Shown here piece by piece: positions 45,609 through 57,634 of a stretch of DNA of 64,000 bases. The position numbers and the translations under genes are program-made. The notes beneath the pieces are model-generated. The model was not told the DNA's origin and did no database searches. It worked only from the letters and a program-made list of their open reading frames with translations. This DNA comes from Tragulus kanchil. Taxonomy: Eukaryota > Chordata > Mammalia > Artiodactyla > Tragulidae. The DNA lies in the NCBI GenBank assembly GCA_022376925.1, contig JAIOJX010000032.1, forward strand, positions 294,986,897 to 295,050,896. Reading direction: 5' to 3'. Every line of letters begins with the position of its first letter. Within the stretch, counting starts at the first letter, position 1.

Positions 45609-46985
45609 CTGCAAAGGCAGAAAAAAGTGATCATGAAACATCTCTTGTCTTGATGAAACATCACGTTCCGTCAATAGCTCCTTGAGGGCAATGGAACTGA
45701 GGGTCCCGTCCCAGCTGGAGAGTCCCTTCTGAACAGGGCCACTTTGCCAGTGTTCACCTTTTAGCTCCTGTGCCGTGAACATCACCCTTCACAGTGAGCT
45801 CTTCGGGGAAATGTACAACTATCCTCGCTCTTTTCAGCACACTTTCAGGACTTCATCTTGCTTTTCTGGCACCCGTGTGAACTCAGGCGGAGGTAGCTTC
45901 TTCCACAAGCTATGGCACAGGAATTGAGGTCAGAGGTCAGGGACACCTTCCTTCAGAAGCATCATTAGCTTCCACATGTTTTCAAAGCTCCCCAGACCTG
46001 TGGCCCATCTCAATGCAAGTCATTAATAGCATGGTAAGTTAATCAAACATATCTCCATTCCTTTCCCCCTCTCTGATTTCCTTTCTGTTTTTCCTTCACT
46101 TGATTCTACTCATTTTTAAAGGTTTCAGGCCTGAGCTCATCAAAGCCCCAGATTTCTGCTGACTCTGCCTTCCTGTGCAAGCAAGCCGCCCTTCCTGCCA
46201 GCCACTCTGCAGTGCTCTCGACTGCTTATCTGACCTTGCTCCAAGAGCTCCCTTGGCCCCCAGCTCGAGGCAGCTGAGTCCCTAATCCTGAGAGGGGAGA
46301 CTCTAGCCCTGCTGCTCTGGGGATGAGCTGGCCCCTCTGGCCCTCTGGGGATGGAGGTGTGGCCACAACTGTGCTGGGGTAAGTGGACATCAATGAAAGG
46401 ATTCCTGGCAACAAGAAGCTGCTCCTGATGCTGGTTTGATTGGAAGGGGCCTTTAGGACTCAAGTGCAGAGCTGGGCTAGCCAGGTGCCTTCCCCAATCC
46501 ACTTAATCTGATTTAGCATCCAATTAGAGGGGCCAGGTGTTTCTGCCTCAAATGGAGGTTGTCACCAGAATAACGTTCCCACGAGAAAGTGCCTCTGTGG
46601 TTGGGGGGCAGCAATTAGTTGGTCAGGCCCAGGACACAAACTCCACATCCTTGGAAAGACACCACCCAGCCCAGGCCTCTCTGAGTCTTCTTGCAGAGTG
46701 AACTGGTCCTTTTCCTTCCTTTCAGGTCTCTTTTTTTCTCCCTAAGGAACCTCTGTACCTCAGCCAGCCCTCCTTTTCCACAACAGCTACCTCTTTTCAT
46801 TCTTTAAAACATGTTAGTACCTCCTGGCAACAGCTGCTGCAACTCCTGCTCAACCCACAGGATGTCACTCATCAACCAAGGCACGGCCTCCATTTTCCAG
46901 CCTGCTAGCCCCTGCCCCACTGCTTCTTAATCAGCCACTCCTACCCTCTAAGATGATGGGGATTAAGTTTTAGAATACCTGGTAG
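45609..46985. other. Intergenic single-copy DNA
   Basis: No recognised element. Its last 530 bases belong to block pair 15. Confidence 0.45.
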
Positions 46986-47005
46986 ATTTTAGTTTATATC
47001 TATGT

Positions 47006-47217
47006 ACTCAGTTGCTCAGTTATGTATGTCCAACTCTTTATGACCTCACGTACCGTAGCCCGCCAGGCTCCTCTGTCCGTGGGATTCCTCAGGCAAGAAT
47101 ACTGGAGTTGCCATTTCCTCCTCCAGGGATCTTCCGACCAGGGATTGAACCCACGTCTCCTATGTTACCTGCATTGGCAGGGGGGTTCTTTACCACTACC
47201 ACCACCTGGGAAGCCCT
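47006..47217 (-). mobile_element. Bov-tA SINE (block copy A)
   Basis: CAGTTGCTCAGTTATGTATG to CACCTGGGAAGCCC. The other copy at 48,093-48,306 retains bases lost here (GGGATCTTCCCGACCCAG versus GGATCTTCCGACCAG). Confidence 0.88.
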
Positions 47218-47283
47218 AAGTCCCCTCTATTTTTACATAAATACATACATTATCAAGATGACAAAATCTTATTGGGCTACTTA

Positions 47284-47455
47284 GGGCTTCCCTGGTGGTT
47301 CAAGTGGTAAAGAACCTGTCTGCTGATGTAGGAGACCTGGGTTCAATCCCTGATCAGGAAAACACCCTGGAGAAGGAAATGGCGACTCACTCCAGTATTC
47401 CTGCCTAGAGAATCCCACGGACAGAGGAGCCTGGCAGGCTACAGTCCACATATAT
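47284..47455 (+). mobile_element. Bov-tA SINE (first of three assembly copies)
   Basis: GGGCTTCCCTGGTGGTTCAA to GGCAGGCTACAGTCCACATA. Lacks the final Bov-A end. Also at 48,374-48,545 and 49,422-49,593. Confidence 0.9.
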
Positions 47456-48092
47456 ACCTCTATTCTCACATAAGTATATATGGGGTAAAGGAAATAAATC
47501 TAGCAAGGCTCAAATCTAGAGCCCTATGAATTTAAACCTCCTACTCTCAAGTGCAGAGCTGGGCTAGCCAGGTGCCTTCCCCAATCCACTTAATCTGATT
47601 TAGCATCCAATTAGAGGGGCCAGGTGTTTCTGCCTCAAATGGAGGTTGTCACCAGAATAACGTTCCCACGAGAAAGTGCCTCTGTGGTTGGGGGGCAGCA
47701 ATTAGTTGGTCAGGCCCAGGACACAAACTCCACATCCTTGGAAAGACACCACCCAGCCCAGGCCTCTCTGAGTCTTCTTGCAGAGTGAACTGGTCCTTTT
47801 CCTTCCTTTCAGGTCTCTTTTTTTCTCCCTAAGGAACCTCTGTACCTCAGCCAGCCCTCCTTTTCCACAACAGCTACCTCTTTTCATTCTTTAAAACATG
47901 TTAGTACCTCCTGGCAACAGCTGCTGCAACTCCTGCTCAACCCACAGGATGTCACTCATCAACCAAGGCACGGCCTCCATTTTCCAGCCTGCTAGCCCCT
48001 GCCCCACTGCTTCTTAATCAGCCACTCCTACCCTCTAAGATGATGGGGATTAAGTTTTAGAATACCTGGTAGATTTTAGTTTATATCTATGT

Positions 48093-48306
48093 ACTCAGTT
48101 GCTCAGTTATGTATGTCCAACTCTTTATGACCTCACGTACCGTAGCCCGCCAGGCTCCTCTGTCCGTGGGATTCCTCAGGCAAGAATACTGGAGTTGCCA
48201 TTTCCTCCTCCAGGGGATCTTCCCGACCCAGGGATTGAACCCACGTCTCCTATGTTACCTGCATTGGCAGGGGGGTTCTTTACCACTACCACCACCTGGG
48301 AAGCCC
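48093..48306 (-). mobile_element. Bov-tA SINE (block copy B)
   Basis: Assembly duplicate of 47006-47217. Confidence 0.88.
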
Positions 48307-48373
48307 TAAGTCCCCTCTATTTTTACATAAATACATACATTATCAAGATGACAAAATCTTATTGGGCTACTTA

Positions 48374-48545
48374 GGGCTTCCCTGGTGGTTCAAGTGGTAA
48401 AGAACCTGTCTGCTGATGTAGGAGACCTGGGTTCAATCCCTGATCAGGAAAACACCCTGGAGAAGGAAATGGCGACTCACTCCAGTATTCCTGCCTAGAG
48501 AATCCCACGGACAGAGGAGCCTGGCAGGCTACAGTCCACATATAT
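48374..48545 (+). mobile_element. Bov-tA SINE (second of three assembly copies)
   Basis: In the 313-bp segment shared by block pairs 15 and 16. Confidence 0.9.
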
Positions 48546-48639
48546 ACCTCTATTCTCACATAAGTATATATGGGGTAAAGGAAATAAATCTAGCAAGGCT
48601 CAAATCTAGAGCCCTATGAATTTAAACCTCCCTACTCTC

Positions 48640-49010
48640 CAATTTGACAGATGCAAGAACTTAAGGGAAGAAAAAAAGAGGTGAAATAAGCTACAGAGTC
48701 TAGGTCAGAACCTAGGGCCCTTGGTCTCTAGTCACTGAATTTCTTCATTCTATCATATTGCCAGTGAGTTTATTCTCAAGGCAATGCAGAAAAAAAGAAA
48801 ATACTCTGACATAATGCTAAGTAGAAAAAAGGAGAGTACAAAGCCAGAGGTAATGCAGTACTCATCAAACCTGAGTGACTCTCAGCTCTGCCCCTTACAA
48901 GTGCCATGACCTCAGGGTCAATCACTCCCCTCCAAAAGGATAATAATATTTATCTCATAGGATTGTTATGAGGCTAAATGAGAATGAATGTGAGTGATGG
49001 CCAGCATGTA
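48640..49010. mobile_element. Two MIR relics in opposite orientation
   Basis: 48,640-48,750 reads as MIR complement ('gacagatgcaagaactta', 'gtcagaacctagggcccttg'). 48,885-49,005 reads as MIR forward ('agctctgccccttacaagtg', 'ggattgttatgaggctaaat'). Repeated from 49,688 by block pair 16. Confidence 0.6.
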
Positions 49011-49071
49011 TAAATGTTTGATGTTAACCATTATTACCACCATAAGAAAAAGCTCCCCCTCGACATTTTGT

Positions 49072-49190
49072 TTAAATTTTATTTTGGCCAAGTCACGGGG
49101 TTTGTGGGATCTTAGTTCCCTGACCAGGGATCTGTGCCCCCTGCAGTGGAAGCACAGAGCCCTAACCACTGAGAAAACAGGGAAGTCCCG
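49072..49190 (-). mobile_element. CHR-type SINE (block copy A)
   Basis: Complement: TTTATTTTGGCC, 'ttccctgaccagggatctgt', AACAGGGAAGTCCC. The other copy is at 50,120-50,238. Confidence 0.8.
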
Positions 49191-49421
49191 TACTTATTAA
49201 ACACTCTTTGAACCACTACTGTATATAGGGAACTGTACTAGGAGCTTTAAAAGAATTAGACTGACCCCATTGAATGAATATGGAACAGTTTCCATTATAT
49301 AAATGAAAAAAATGCAAGCTTCAGAATACTGTGAGTATAGAATGCTACCATTTGTATTTTTAAAAAAAAGATATATAAATACATACATTATCAAGATGAC
49401 AAAATCTTATTGGGCTACTTA

Positions 49422-49593
49422 GGGCTTCCCTGGTGGTTCAAGTGGTAAAGAACCTGTCTGCTGATGTAGGAGACCTGGGTTCAATCCCTGATCAGGAAAA
49501 CACCCTGGAGAAGGAAATGGCGACTCACTCCAGTATTCCTGCCTAGAGAATCCCACGGACAGAGGAGCCTGGCAGGCTACAGTCCACATATAT
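49422..49593 (+). mobile_element. Bov-tA SINE (third of three assembly copies)
   Basis: Duplicate from block pair 16. Confidence 0.9.
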
Positions 49594-50119
49594 ACCTCTA
49601 TTCTCACATAAGTATATATGGGGTAAAGGAAATAAATCTAGCAAGGCTCAAATCTAGAGCCCTATGAATTTAAACCTCCCTACTCTCCAATTTGACAGAT
49701 GCAAGAACTTAAGGGAAGAAAAAAAGAGGTGAAATAAGCTACAGAGTCTAGGTCAGAACCTAGGGCCCTTGGTCTCTAGTCACTGAATTTCTTCATTCTA
49801 TCATATTGCCAGTGAGTTTATTCTCAAGGCAATGCAGAAAAAAAGAAAATACTCTGACATAATGCTAAGTAGAAAAAAGGAGAGTACAAAGCCAGAGGTA
49901 ATGCAGTACTCATCAAACCTGAGTGACTCTCAGCTCTGCCCCTTACAAGTGCCATGACCTCAGGGTCAATCACTCCCCTCCAAAAGGATAATAATATTTA
50001 TCTCATAGGATTGTTATGAGGCTAAATGAGAATGAATGTGAGTGATGGCCAGCATGTATAAATGTTTGATGTTAACCATTATTACCACCATAAGAAAAAG
50101 CTCCCCCTCGACATTTTGT

Positions 50120-50238
50120 TTAAATTTTATTTTGGCCAAGTCACGGGGTTTGTGGGATCTTAGTTCCCTGACCAGGGATCTGTGCCCCCTGCAGTGGAAG
50201 CACAGAGCCCTAACCACTGAGAAAACAGGGAAGTCCCG
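50120..50238 (-). mobile_element. CHR-type SINE (block copy B)
   Basis: Assembly duplicate of 49072-49190. Confidence 0.8.
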
Positions 50239-50431
50239 TACTTATTAAACACTCTTTGAACCACTACTGTATATAGGGAACTGTACTAGGAGCTTTAAAA
50301 GAATTAGACTGACCCCATTGAATGAATATGGAACAGTTTCCATTATATAAATGAAAAAAATGCAAGCTTCAGAATACTGTGAGTATAGAATGCTACCATT
50401 TGTATTTTTAAAAAAAAGATATATAAATACA

Positions 50432-51671
50432 CATATTAAAAAAACTCACAAATGTACAGAATTGCTCAGAAAGGATACATAAGATATAGAAGCAGTGTTT
50501 AATTCTGGAAAGGGGGCTGGGGGACTGAAGGCTGACCTCCACTGAGAAGCTGACATTTCACTGTATTCTCTTTTGTACTGTTTGGATGTCTTACCATGTA
50601 TGTGTATTAATTTTCTTCAAAAAAAAATTAAAAACAAGTAAAAGGAAATGTACCCAGAGCTGAATCTACAGTGATAAACAGAGCAGGTGGGGTGGGGGGT
50701 GTTTTCAGCTTCGGGGAAGGCAAAGTGGGTTGAACTTGCTGAACCACAGCTGTCCACAAAAGCCAGGCTGTTCACAGAAGAGAAGAATTCTTTCTACACC
50801 AATTAGCATGTCGTAATTTGGCATACCGTTCTACAAGGATAAAGCACTTGGAAAATACATGCTAGTCACTGTTCTAGCCTTAGCGTGTATTAAACTGGAG
50901 TTTCTACAGGGGAGTCTCAGTTGTTTAACTTGGGCAGAGGAGCGTTCACTCTTGTAGCGTTCATACTTGTTACAGCAGCAGTTTTCTGAGGATAACAAAT
51001 GACAGCAAAGCTATTTTAAAACACCTTAAAAATAAAAAAGATCGAAAAATACTAGACCCTGAGGGAACCCTGATCCCTGAGAGTGCTGAGCCACCCTTTT
51101 CTGGAATAGCACCCCCACCCCAAAAGGATGATTTTCAAATGGCAAGGTAAATCCCAATGCGAATGCGATCATAGGGATACTGCATGAGCTTTAAAATGTA
51201 ACAAGTGAATGGGATGCGCAAGGCTCTCCATGGGGTGAAGAGGCACAGACAGACTCAAAAGAGAACCTGGTGCTCAGTGGGGCGTCCCAATGGCAGGTGA
51301 GCTAGGAAAGCAGGTGTCTGGATGTCTGCAAACCTTGATAAGCTAGCCACCAGCCAGACAAACCATCACTAAGGCACATGGAAGTTGACATCATAGACTT
51401 CAGAACCAGATGGGCCTAACTGACAAGGTCGCCCAGAAAACTCTTTACCCTCCCTGGTTTCCTGCTATGTCTAGTGGAGGACCACTGTGGGAACATGGCA
51501 AGGACAGAGGGAGAACTCGGGAGAGTGACTTAGCAAGGCGCTGGGCCCACCAGTGGGACTTAAGAGTGCTGTTGATGACCTCAATTAATGAGACATGGGG
51601 AACTGACCATCAGCATCCAAGTCTGAATGGTGAACGAGGTGCACTGCCTGCTCCATGCCTGAAGTCAGGTG
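50432..51671. other. Intergenic DNA with a possible old repeat at its start
   Basis: 50,510-50,640 resembles the 3' end of an old mammalian interspersed repeat ('cattgtattctcttttgtac'-like, A-rich end), family not named. The rest is unrecognised. Confidence 0.35.
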
Positions 51672-51688
51672 AAGAATCCCTGACATGG

Positions 51689-52015
51689 GGCTTCCCTGGT
51701 GGTCCAGTGGGTAAGGACACCGCCTTGCAGTGCAAGGGGCGCCAGTTCAATCCCTGGCCTGGGAAGATCCCACATGCCGCGGAGCGGCTGAACCCATGTG
51801 TCCAATTACCGAGCCGTAGCTCTGGAGCACATGCGCCCAGAGCTAGCGCTCTGCGACAACAGAGGCCACTGCGATGGGAGGCCCACACGGGCCAAGGAAC
51901 AAAGACGGATGAAAATAGATAAATGAAAGACCAATAGAAGTGACTCACCCACCCCTCTCCCTCCCCAGCCCGCCCCCCGCAAAATAAATAAATAATAAAT
52001 ATTAAAAAAAAAAAA
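51689..52015 (+). mobile_element. CHR-type SINE with perfect 17-bp target-site duplication
   Basis: Head, B-box-like middle and the 'gatggatgaaaatagataaa'-type 3' part are all present, followed by a pyrimidine-rich stretch and an (AAAT)/A tail. The flanking repeat AAGAATCCCTGACATGG at 51672-51688 and 52016-52032 is perfect, pointing to a comparatively recent insertion. Confidence 0.93.
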
Positions 52016-52067
52016 AAGAATCCCTGACATGGACAGTAATTCATAAACTGGAAAATGTTTCCCCACT

Positions 52068-52180
52068 GGGCCAAAGAACAAAGATGGATGAAAATGGATA
52101 AATGAAAGACCAATAGAAGAGGCAGGCCCGCCCCCTCCCTCCCCATCCCTCCCCACCCAAGAAAAACAAACAAACAAAAA
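52068..52180 (+). mobile_element. 5'-truncated CHR-type SINE tail with its own target-site duplication
   Basis: Only the last ~110 bases of the element found next door, starting GGGCCAAAGAACAAAG. Flanked by GAAAATGTTTCCCCACT (52051-52067) and GGAAATGCTTCCCCACT (52181-52197), which differ at two positions. This marks an independent truncated retroposition. Confidence 0.75.
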
Positions 52181-52283
52181 GGAAATGCTTCCCCACTTAC
52201 CAACTCACAGAACTCTGTGAGGCGAATGGGATGGGAATACCAGGCCTATCTTAAAGCAAAAGGGCCAGTCAAATTAAAGGGGT

Positions 52284-54407
52284 TTGTCGAGAACTGGTTG
52301 AGGGCAGAACCCAGGCTGTGACCAGGTTTCTTGATGAGTGGCTCAACATTCTTTCCACTCCACGCCATTCCCAGGAAGAAGACAGAGCTGAGGTCAGGAC
52401 AGGTCAAACCCGTGATTTCAACACCTCCTCTCCCTCAGCTCTGGCGACCATGGTCTTGAGCAGGGAGACTGGGCCATCCATTTCAAATGCTTCTATCAGC
52501 CTCCTGTGTAATCTGTTCCTGAGAAAGGCCCCAGGTGCAGTGTGGACAGCCTGAGTCTGGAATCAGGAGGGGCTGACAGTTGAGTGAGGGCCAGCTCTGG
52601 CCCTGCATGTGGCCAGAATCAGGCCAGCTTGGCCCTTGCTGCCTGATTAGGAAGCAGGAACATAGGGGCCTTGGCAGGCCTGGGAATCATCGAAAAGCAC
52701 TGTTTTTCTGAAACTGAAACAAGCATGAACCTTTCCCAATACCTTTAACATTTCCACTAAAAATCTGGCATTTGAGAGAGGAAGAAAATTTTTTTCTCAA
52801 CTGTGAAAAGGTCAGGCATATTTATCCAGCTTAAAAATTTATAATTGATATCCGATGTCCTCCTTGAAAGAGCGCCTCTAGGAATGCCGCCAGCACTCAC
52901 CTCCCTGTGCTACATGAGAGCCTGCCCGGCCTGGCACCACATCCCATGCAGGCAGGGCTGCAGCAGCTGCTTGGAGCAGAGGTCAGAGGTTGCCTCCACA
53001 CAACCAGCTCCTCGTGCTGGTTGGGTCCTGCCCCTGCCATTAGTGAAAAGACAGCCCAACCTCCCGTGTCTGGTCCTCATTCTGCCATACCCAAGTTCCC
53101 TGTGGCAGTAACAATACCAAGGCCTCTTAAACTGTGTAAGAAAAATACAGAATTCCTCCCCTCTCCCTCCTCTTCTTCCTACCAGTAAAGGGTTCTCTTA
53201 ATTTGCGAAACATTTGTAGGAATGACGGAGGTACCCCCCAGAAGAATGCCAACAGGCCCTAAAAGCGAGTGCCATTAGCTGGGAGTGGGAGGAGAGGACT
53301 TGGAGGTGACTCTTTACTGGCATTAGGACCTTCGAGAGCCTGAGGGACCCTTGGGTTGTCGAGAACTGGTTGAGGGCAGAACCCAGGCTGTGACCAGGTT
53401 TCTTGATGAGTGGCTCAACATTCTTTCCACTCCACGCCATTCCCAGGAAGAAGACAGAGCTGAGGTCAGGACAGGTCAAACCCGTGATTTCAACACCTCC
53501 TCTCCCTCAGCTCTGGCGACCATGGTCTTGAGCAGGGAGACTGGGCCATCCATTTCAAATGCTTCTATCAGCCTCCTGTGTAATCTGTTCCTGAGAAAGG
53601 CCCCAGGTGCAGTGTGGACAGCCTGAGTCTGGAATCAGGAGGGGCTGACAGTTGAGTGAGGGCCAGCTCTGGCCCTGCATGTGGCCAGAATCAGGCCAGC
53701 TTGGCCCTTGCTGCCTGATTAGGAAGCAGGAACATAGGGGCCTTGGCAGGCCTGGGAATCATCGAAAAGCACTGTTTTTCTGAAACTGAAACAAGCATGA
53801 ACCTTTCCCAATACCTTTAACATTTCCACTAAAAATCTGGCATTTGAGAGAGGAAGAAAATTTTTTTCTCAACTGTGAAAAGGTCAGGCATATTTATCCA
53901 GCTTAAAAATTTATAATTGATATCCGATGTCCTCCTTGAAAGAGCGCCTCTAGGAATGCCGCCAGCACTCACCTCCCTGTGCTACATGAGAGCCTGCCCG
54001 GCCTGGCACCACATCCCATGCAGGCAGGGCTGCAGCAGCTGCTTGGAGCAGAGGTCAGAGGTTGCCTCCACACAACCAGCTCCTCGTGCTGGTTGGGTCC
54101 TGCCCCTGCCATTAGTGAAAAGACAGCCCAACCTCCCGTGTCTGGTCCTCATTCTGCCATACCCAAGTTCCCTGTGGCAGTAACAATACCAAGGCCTCTT
54201 AAACTGTGTAAGAAAAATACAGAATTCCTCCCCTCTCCCTCCTCTTCTTCCTACCAGTAAAGGGTTCTCTTAATTTGCGAAACATTTGTAGGAATGACGG
54301 AGGTACCCCCCAGAAGAATGCCAACAGGCCCTAAAAGCGAGTGCCATTAGCTGGGAGTGGGAGGAGAGGGACTTGGAGGTGACTCTTTACTGGCATTAGG
54401 ACCTTCG
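52284..54407 (+). repeat. Duplicated block pair 17
   Basis: Copy A 52284-53334, copy B 53356-54407, offset 1,072, about 20 bp of junk between. Confidence 0.95.
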
Positions 54408-54586
54408 CCTCCCCTCTTCAGAAGCCCTGAGCCCTGGTTTCCTGACCACAGCTTCAAAATCTGGAGAGAACCTTCTTGGTCTGACAGTAGGAGACGGGCC
54501 AGCAAGGGAAGTCTGGTGGAGAAGGAATGGCCAGGCTCACCTGAACAGGAATACAAGAGCCTACCTGCATGGTAAGAAGGTTTTTT

Positions 54587-54592
54587 TTATTT
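54587..54592 (-). terminator. Same candidate polyadenylation signal in the other assembly copy
   Basis: Duplicate of the AATAAA at 55720-55725, in the first copy of block pair 18. Only one is expected to be real. Confidence 0.35.
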
Positions 54593-55719
54593 GAAATATA
54601 GTCTGAGCAACATGAGTGTAGCCAAGAGGAGGAGGGGCTGGCTGCCAGGGCAGCAGCCCCTCTAATGGCACAGGAGCAAGAGTACAAATTTCCCACGTCT
54701 GTGTGCCCCGAACCCCGCTCATCAGGAAAGGCAGACAGCAGCAGAACAGAGATGCACCACTCCTTCTGGGGGGTGGGGTGGGGGTGGAGGGGGTCCTGCC
54801 TCTCGGCGCCTGCCTGTCTGCCTGCCTGGGCCGCACTTCCTGTGCTCCCAGGTTCCAAACAGAAGCTTCTCCCACCCAGACAGACAAGATGAGCCAGAGA
54901 CAGTGAATTCTCAGGGCTGTTTTACGGGGAAGGAATCAGAGAAGACAGAGAGGAAGCGTATGGTGAATGAGGGCCCTCTACAAGCCAGGCTGGGCGAGCT
55001 CCCCGAAAAAGAGGCCACGCCAGCCCCCTCCCCCATCTTGGGCTGGTGGTGAGAAGCAGGCTGTTGTTGCAGGGAGGCCTGGGCTGTAGGCAGCGAGAGG
55101 GGACCTCCCAGAAGAGCATAACCGCTGAGTTGACAGCACTGGGGTTGGAAGGACACAGACGAGAACTGGGGTTAAAAGAAGCAGCACAAAGCCATAAATA
55201 ACAGAAGCAGACTTAGAGCCGTGAGGGTCCTGGGCGACCCCACATCTCCCAGGGCTGGGGGCCACCCAGCCCCCCGCAGCTCAGGACAGACACTGCTGTG
55301 GGGCACAACCAGCCATACTGCCATCCCCAAGTTCCTGTGGCAGTAACAATACCAAGGCCTCTTAAACTGTGGCCTCCTCTCCTCCTCTTCCTACCAGTAA
55401 AGGGTTCTCTTATAAACATTTGTAGGAATGACGGAGGTACCCCCCAGAAGAATGCCAACAGGCCCTAAAAGCGAGTGCCATTAGCTGGGAGTGGGAGGAG
55501 AGGGACTTGGAGGTGACTCTTTACTGGCATTAGGACCTTCGCCTCCCCTCTTCAGAAGCCCTGAGCCCTGGTTTCCTGACCACAGCTTCAAAATCTGGAG
55601 AGAACCTTCTTGGTCTGACAGTAGGAGACGGGCCAGCAAGGGAAGTCTGGTGGAGAAGGAATGGCCAGGCTCACCTGAACAGGAATACAAGAGCCTACCT
55701 GCATGGTAAGAAGGTTTTT

Positions 55720-55725
55720 TTTATT
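55720..55725 (-). terminator. Candidate ZNF592 polyadenylation signal (copy nearest the stop)
   Basis: AATAAA on the minus strand, preceded by CTATATTTCA and followed by a run of A. It is about 820 bp past the stop at 56547, a plausible 3'UTR length. I see no other signal that stands out between the stop and here, but longer UTRs using distal sites are possible. Confidence 0.4.
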
Positions 55726-56546
55726 TGAAATATAGTCTGAGCAACATGAGTGTAGCCAAGAGGAGGAGGGGCTGGCTGCCAGGGCAGCAGCCCCTCTAAT
55801 GGCACAGGAGCAAGAGTACAAATTTCCCCACGTCTGTGTGCCCCGAACCCCGCTCATCAGGAAAGGCAGACAGCAGCAGAACAGAGATGCACCACTCCTT
55901 CTGGGGGGTGGGGTGGGGGTGGAGGGGGTCCTGCCTCTCGGCGCCTGCCTGTCTGCCTGCCTGGGCCGCACTTCCTGTGCTCCCAGGTTCCAAACAGAAG
56001 CTTCTCCCACCCAGACAGACAAGATGAGCCAGAGACAGTGAATTCTCAGGGCTGTTTTACGGGGAAGGAATCAGAGAAGACAGAGAGGAAGCGTATGGTG
56101 AATGAGGGCCCTCTACAAGCCAGGCTGGGCGAGCTCCCCGAAAAAGAGGCCACGCCAGCCCCCTCCCCCATCTTGGGCTGGTGGTGAGAAGCAGGCTGTT
56201 GTTGCAGGGAGGCCTGGGCTGTAGGCAGCGAGAGGGGACCTCCCAGAAGAGCATAACCGCTGAGTTGACAGCACTGGGGTTGGAAGGACACAGACGAGAA
56301 CTGGGGTTAAAAGAAGCAGCACAAAGCCATAAATAACAGAAGCAGACTTAGAGCCGTGAGGGTCCTGGGCGACCCCACATCTCCCAGGGCTGGGGGCCAC
56401 CCAGCCCCCCGCAGCTCAGGACAGACACTGCTGTGGGGCACAACCAGCCATACTCATGCCGGGCGGGGCCTGGTCTCTCCCACTGTCCACGCAGCAGGTG
56501 GAGGACGCCACGGCACCGCCCCGACCACACGCAGAAGGGCCTCTGG
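55726..56546 (-). other. ZNF592 3'UTR (inferred)
   Basis: Non-coding stretch between the stop and the nearest AATAAA, GC-rich, with no obvious transposable element, as expected for a UTR. Most of it is the second copy of a duplicated block, and the first copy occupies 54,587-55,320. Confidence 0.45.
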
Positions 56547-57047
56547 TCACGCCTGCAGGGATGGCGCGTGGCTGTCCCGGTCCTGAGAGGCCTGTGGTCG
56601 ACTGACAGCATCTGGGGCCCTGTCCTGGTCGGGGGCCAGGTCCAGTGATCTGCCCGCCTCGGAGTCGCCCACCGGAGGCTCCTCGGCACTTTCTTCCAGT
56701 CCATTCTCCCTGGTCTCCATGGGCACCTCCTCCCCAGAGCCCTCCTCTGGCTCGGCCGCCTCTGCCTCTTCCTCCTCCTGGTCTCTCACCTTGTGCACAA
56801 TGAAGAGGTGGCGGTTGAGGGAGCCGGCCGAGGTGTAGCACAGGCCACAGAGCAGACACTGGGCTGTGGAGCTGTCCTTCTGATGCTGAGGTATGTGGCT
56901 CTGAAACTCCAGCCCCGAGTCCGTGGCAAAGCTACATTTCGCACACTGGAAAAGCGACTTGTGCCTTTTGGTGGAAGAGACGGGCGTGCTATTGCTGGTG
57001 TCCGGAGCAGCCCCTGTCCCGCTGACTGGTCTTTTCAGATGGTTCAC
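56547..57047 (-). CDS. ZNF592: ZNF592 terminal coding exon and stop (first assembly copy)
   Basis: Begins after a TCAG acceptor (ending at 57048) with GTG AAC CAT (Val-Asn-His; an internal codon, not a start) and runs 166 codons to a stop at 56549-56547. It carries two C2H2 fingers: [20 protein letters not shown] with PQH, and [19 protein letters not shown] with LFIVH. An acidic tail follows ([20 protein letters not shown]) and the protein ends [11 protein letters not shown]. Fingers and acidic tail match the human C-terminus, and the last 40 residues diverge. With the other exons, about 458 residues of a protein of roughly 1,270 are encoded in the window. An identical copy lies 1,088 bp away. 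Confidence 0.92.
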   Translation of the reverse strand: MNHLKRPVSGTGAAPDTSNSTPVSSTKRHKSLFQCAKCSFATDSGLEFQSHIPQHQKDSSTAQCLLCGLCYTSAGSLNRHLFIVHKVRDQEEEEAEAAEPEEGSGEEVPMETRENGLEESAEEPPVGDSEAGRSLDLAPDQDRAPDAVSRPQASQDRDSHAPSLQA

Positions 57048-57634
57048 CTGAAGAAGAAATGATGTGAGCCCGGGACATGAGCCCCTAATGTGGTCAACGC
57101 AGCCCGAGGACTCACAGAATCACCACCCAAGCCAGGCTCAGCCCAGCCCTAAGTTCAGGTTTAGGTTTAGTTGGTTTCTTTCGTATTTTTTTTAAATTAA
57201 CACATTCATGAAGCACAACATTCCAAAGACATGGGAGGGTTATGGAAGAGCTGAAGCCCCTCCTGACACCACGGAGGGGTTCTGAGGTACCTCCGAAAGA
57301 TGTTCTATGCATTGCCTCTGTGGAGAAGGGCACACAGACGAGAACCGCTGAGTTGACAGCACTGGGGTTGGAAGGACACAGACGAGAACTGGGGTTAAAA
57401 GAAGCAGCACAAAGCCATAAATAACAGAAGCAGACTTAGAGCCGTGAGGGTCCTGGGCGACCCCACATCTCCCAGGGCTGGGGGCCACCCAGCCCCCCGC
57501 AGCTCAGGACAGACACTGCTGTGGGGCACAACCAGCCATACTCATGCCGGGCGGGGCCTGGTCTCTCCCACTGTCCACGCAGCAGGTGGAGGACGCCACG
57601 GCACCGCCCCGACCACACGCAGAAGGGCCTCTGG

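Larger units (their letters stand above)
46459..48639 (+). repeat. Duplicated block pair 15
   Basis: Copy A 46459-47549, copy B 47546-48639, offset 1,087-1,090. Contains two Bov-tA SINEs of opposite orientation. Single-base indels distinguish the copies. Confidence 0.95.
48327..50431 (+). repeat. Duplicated block pair 16
   Basis: Copy A 48327-49383, copy B 49375-50431, offset 1,048. Overlaps pair 15 for 313 bp (48327-48639), which therefore appears three times in the window. Confidence 0.95.
54153..56455 (+). repeat. Duplicated block pair 18 (ZNF592 3'UTR)
   Basis: Copy A 54153-55320, copy B 55318-56455. The offset falls from about 1,166 to 1,134 because the first 120 bases of copy B have lost about 30 bases, the kind of decay expected at a low-quality contig end. 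Confidence 0.94.

Noticed and set aside
54347..56041. Several 65-144-codon frames on both strands near the ZNF592 3' end as possible extra exons
   Set aside because: They lie past the stop codon in UTR-like sequence, have no zinc-finger or other motif, and are doubled by block pair 18.
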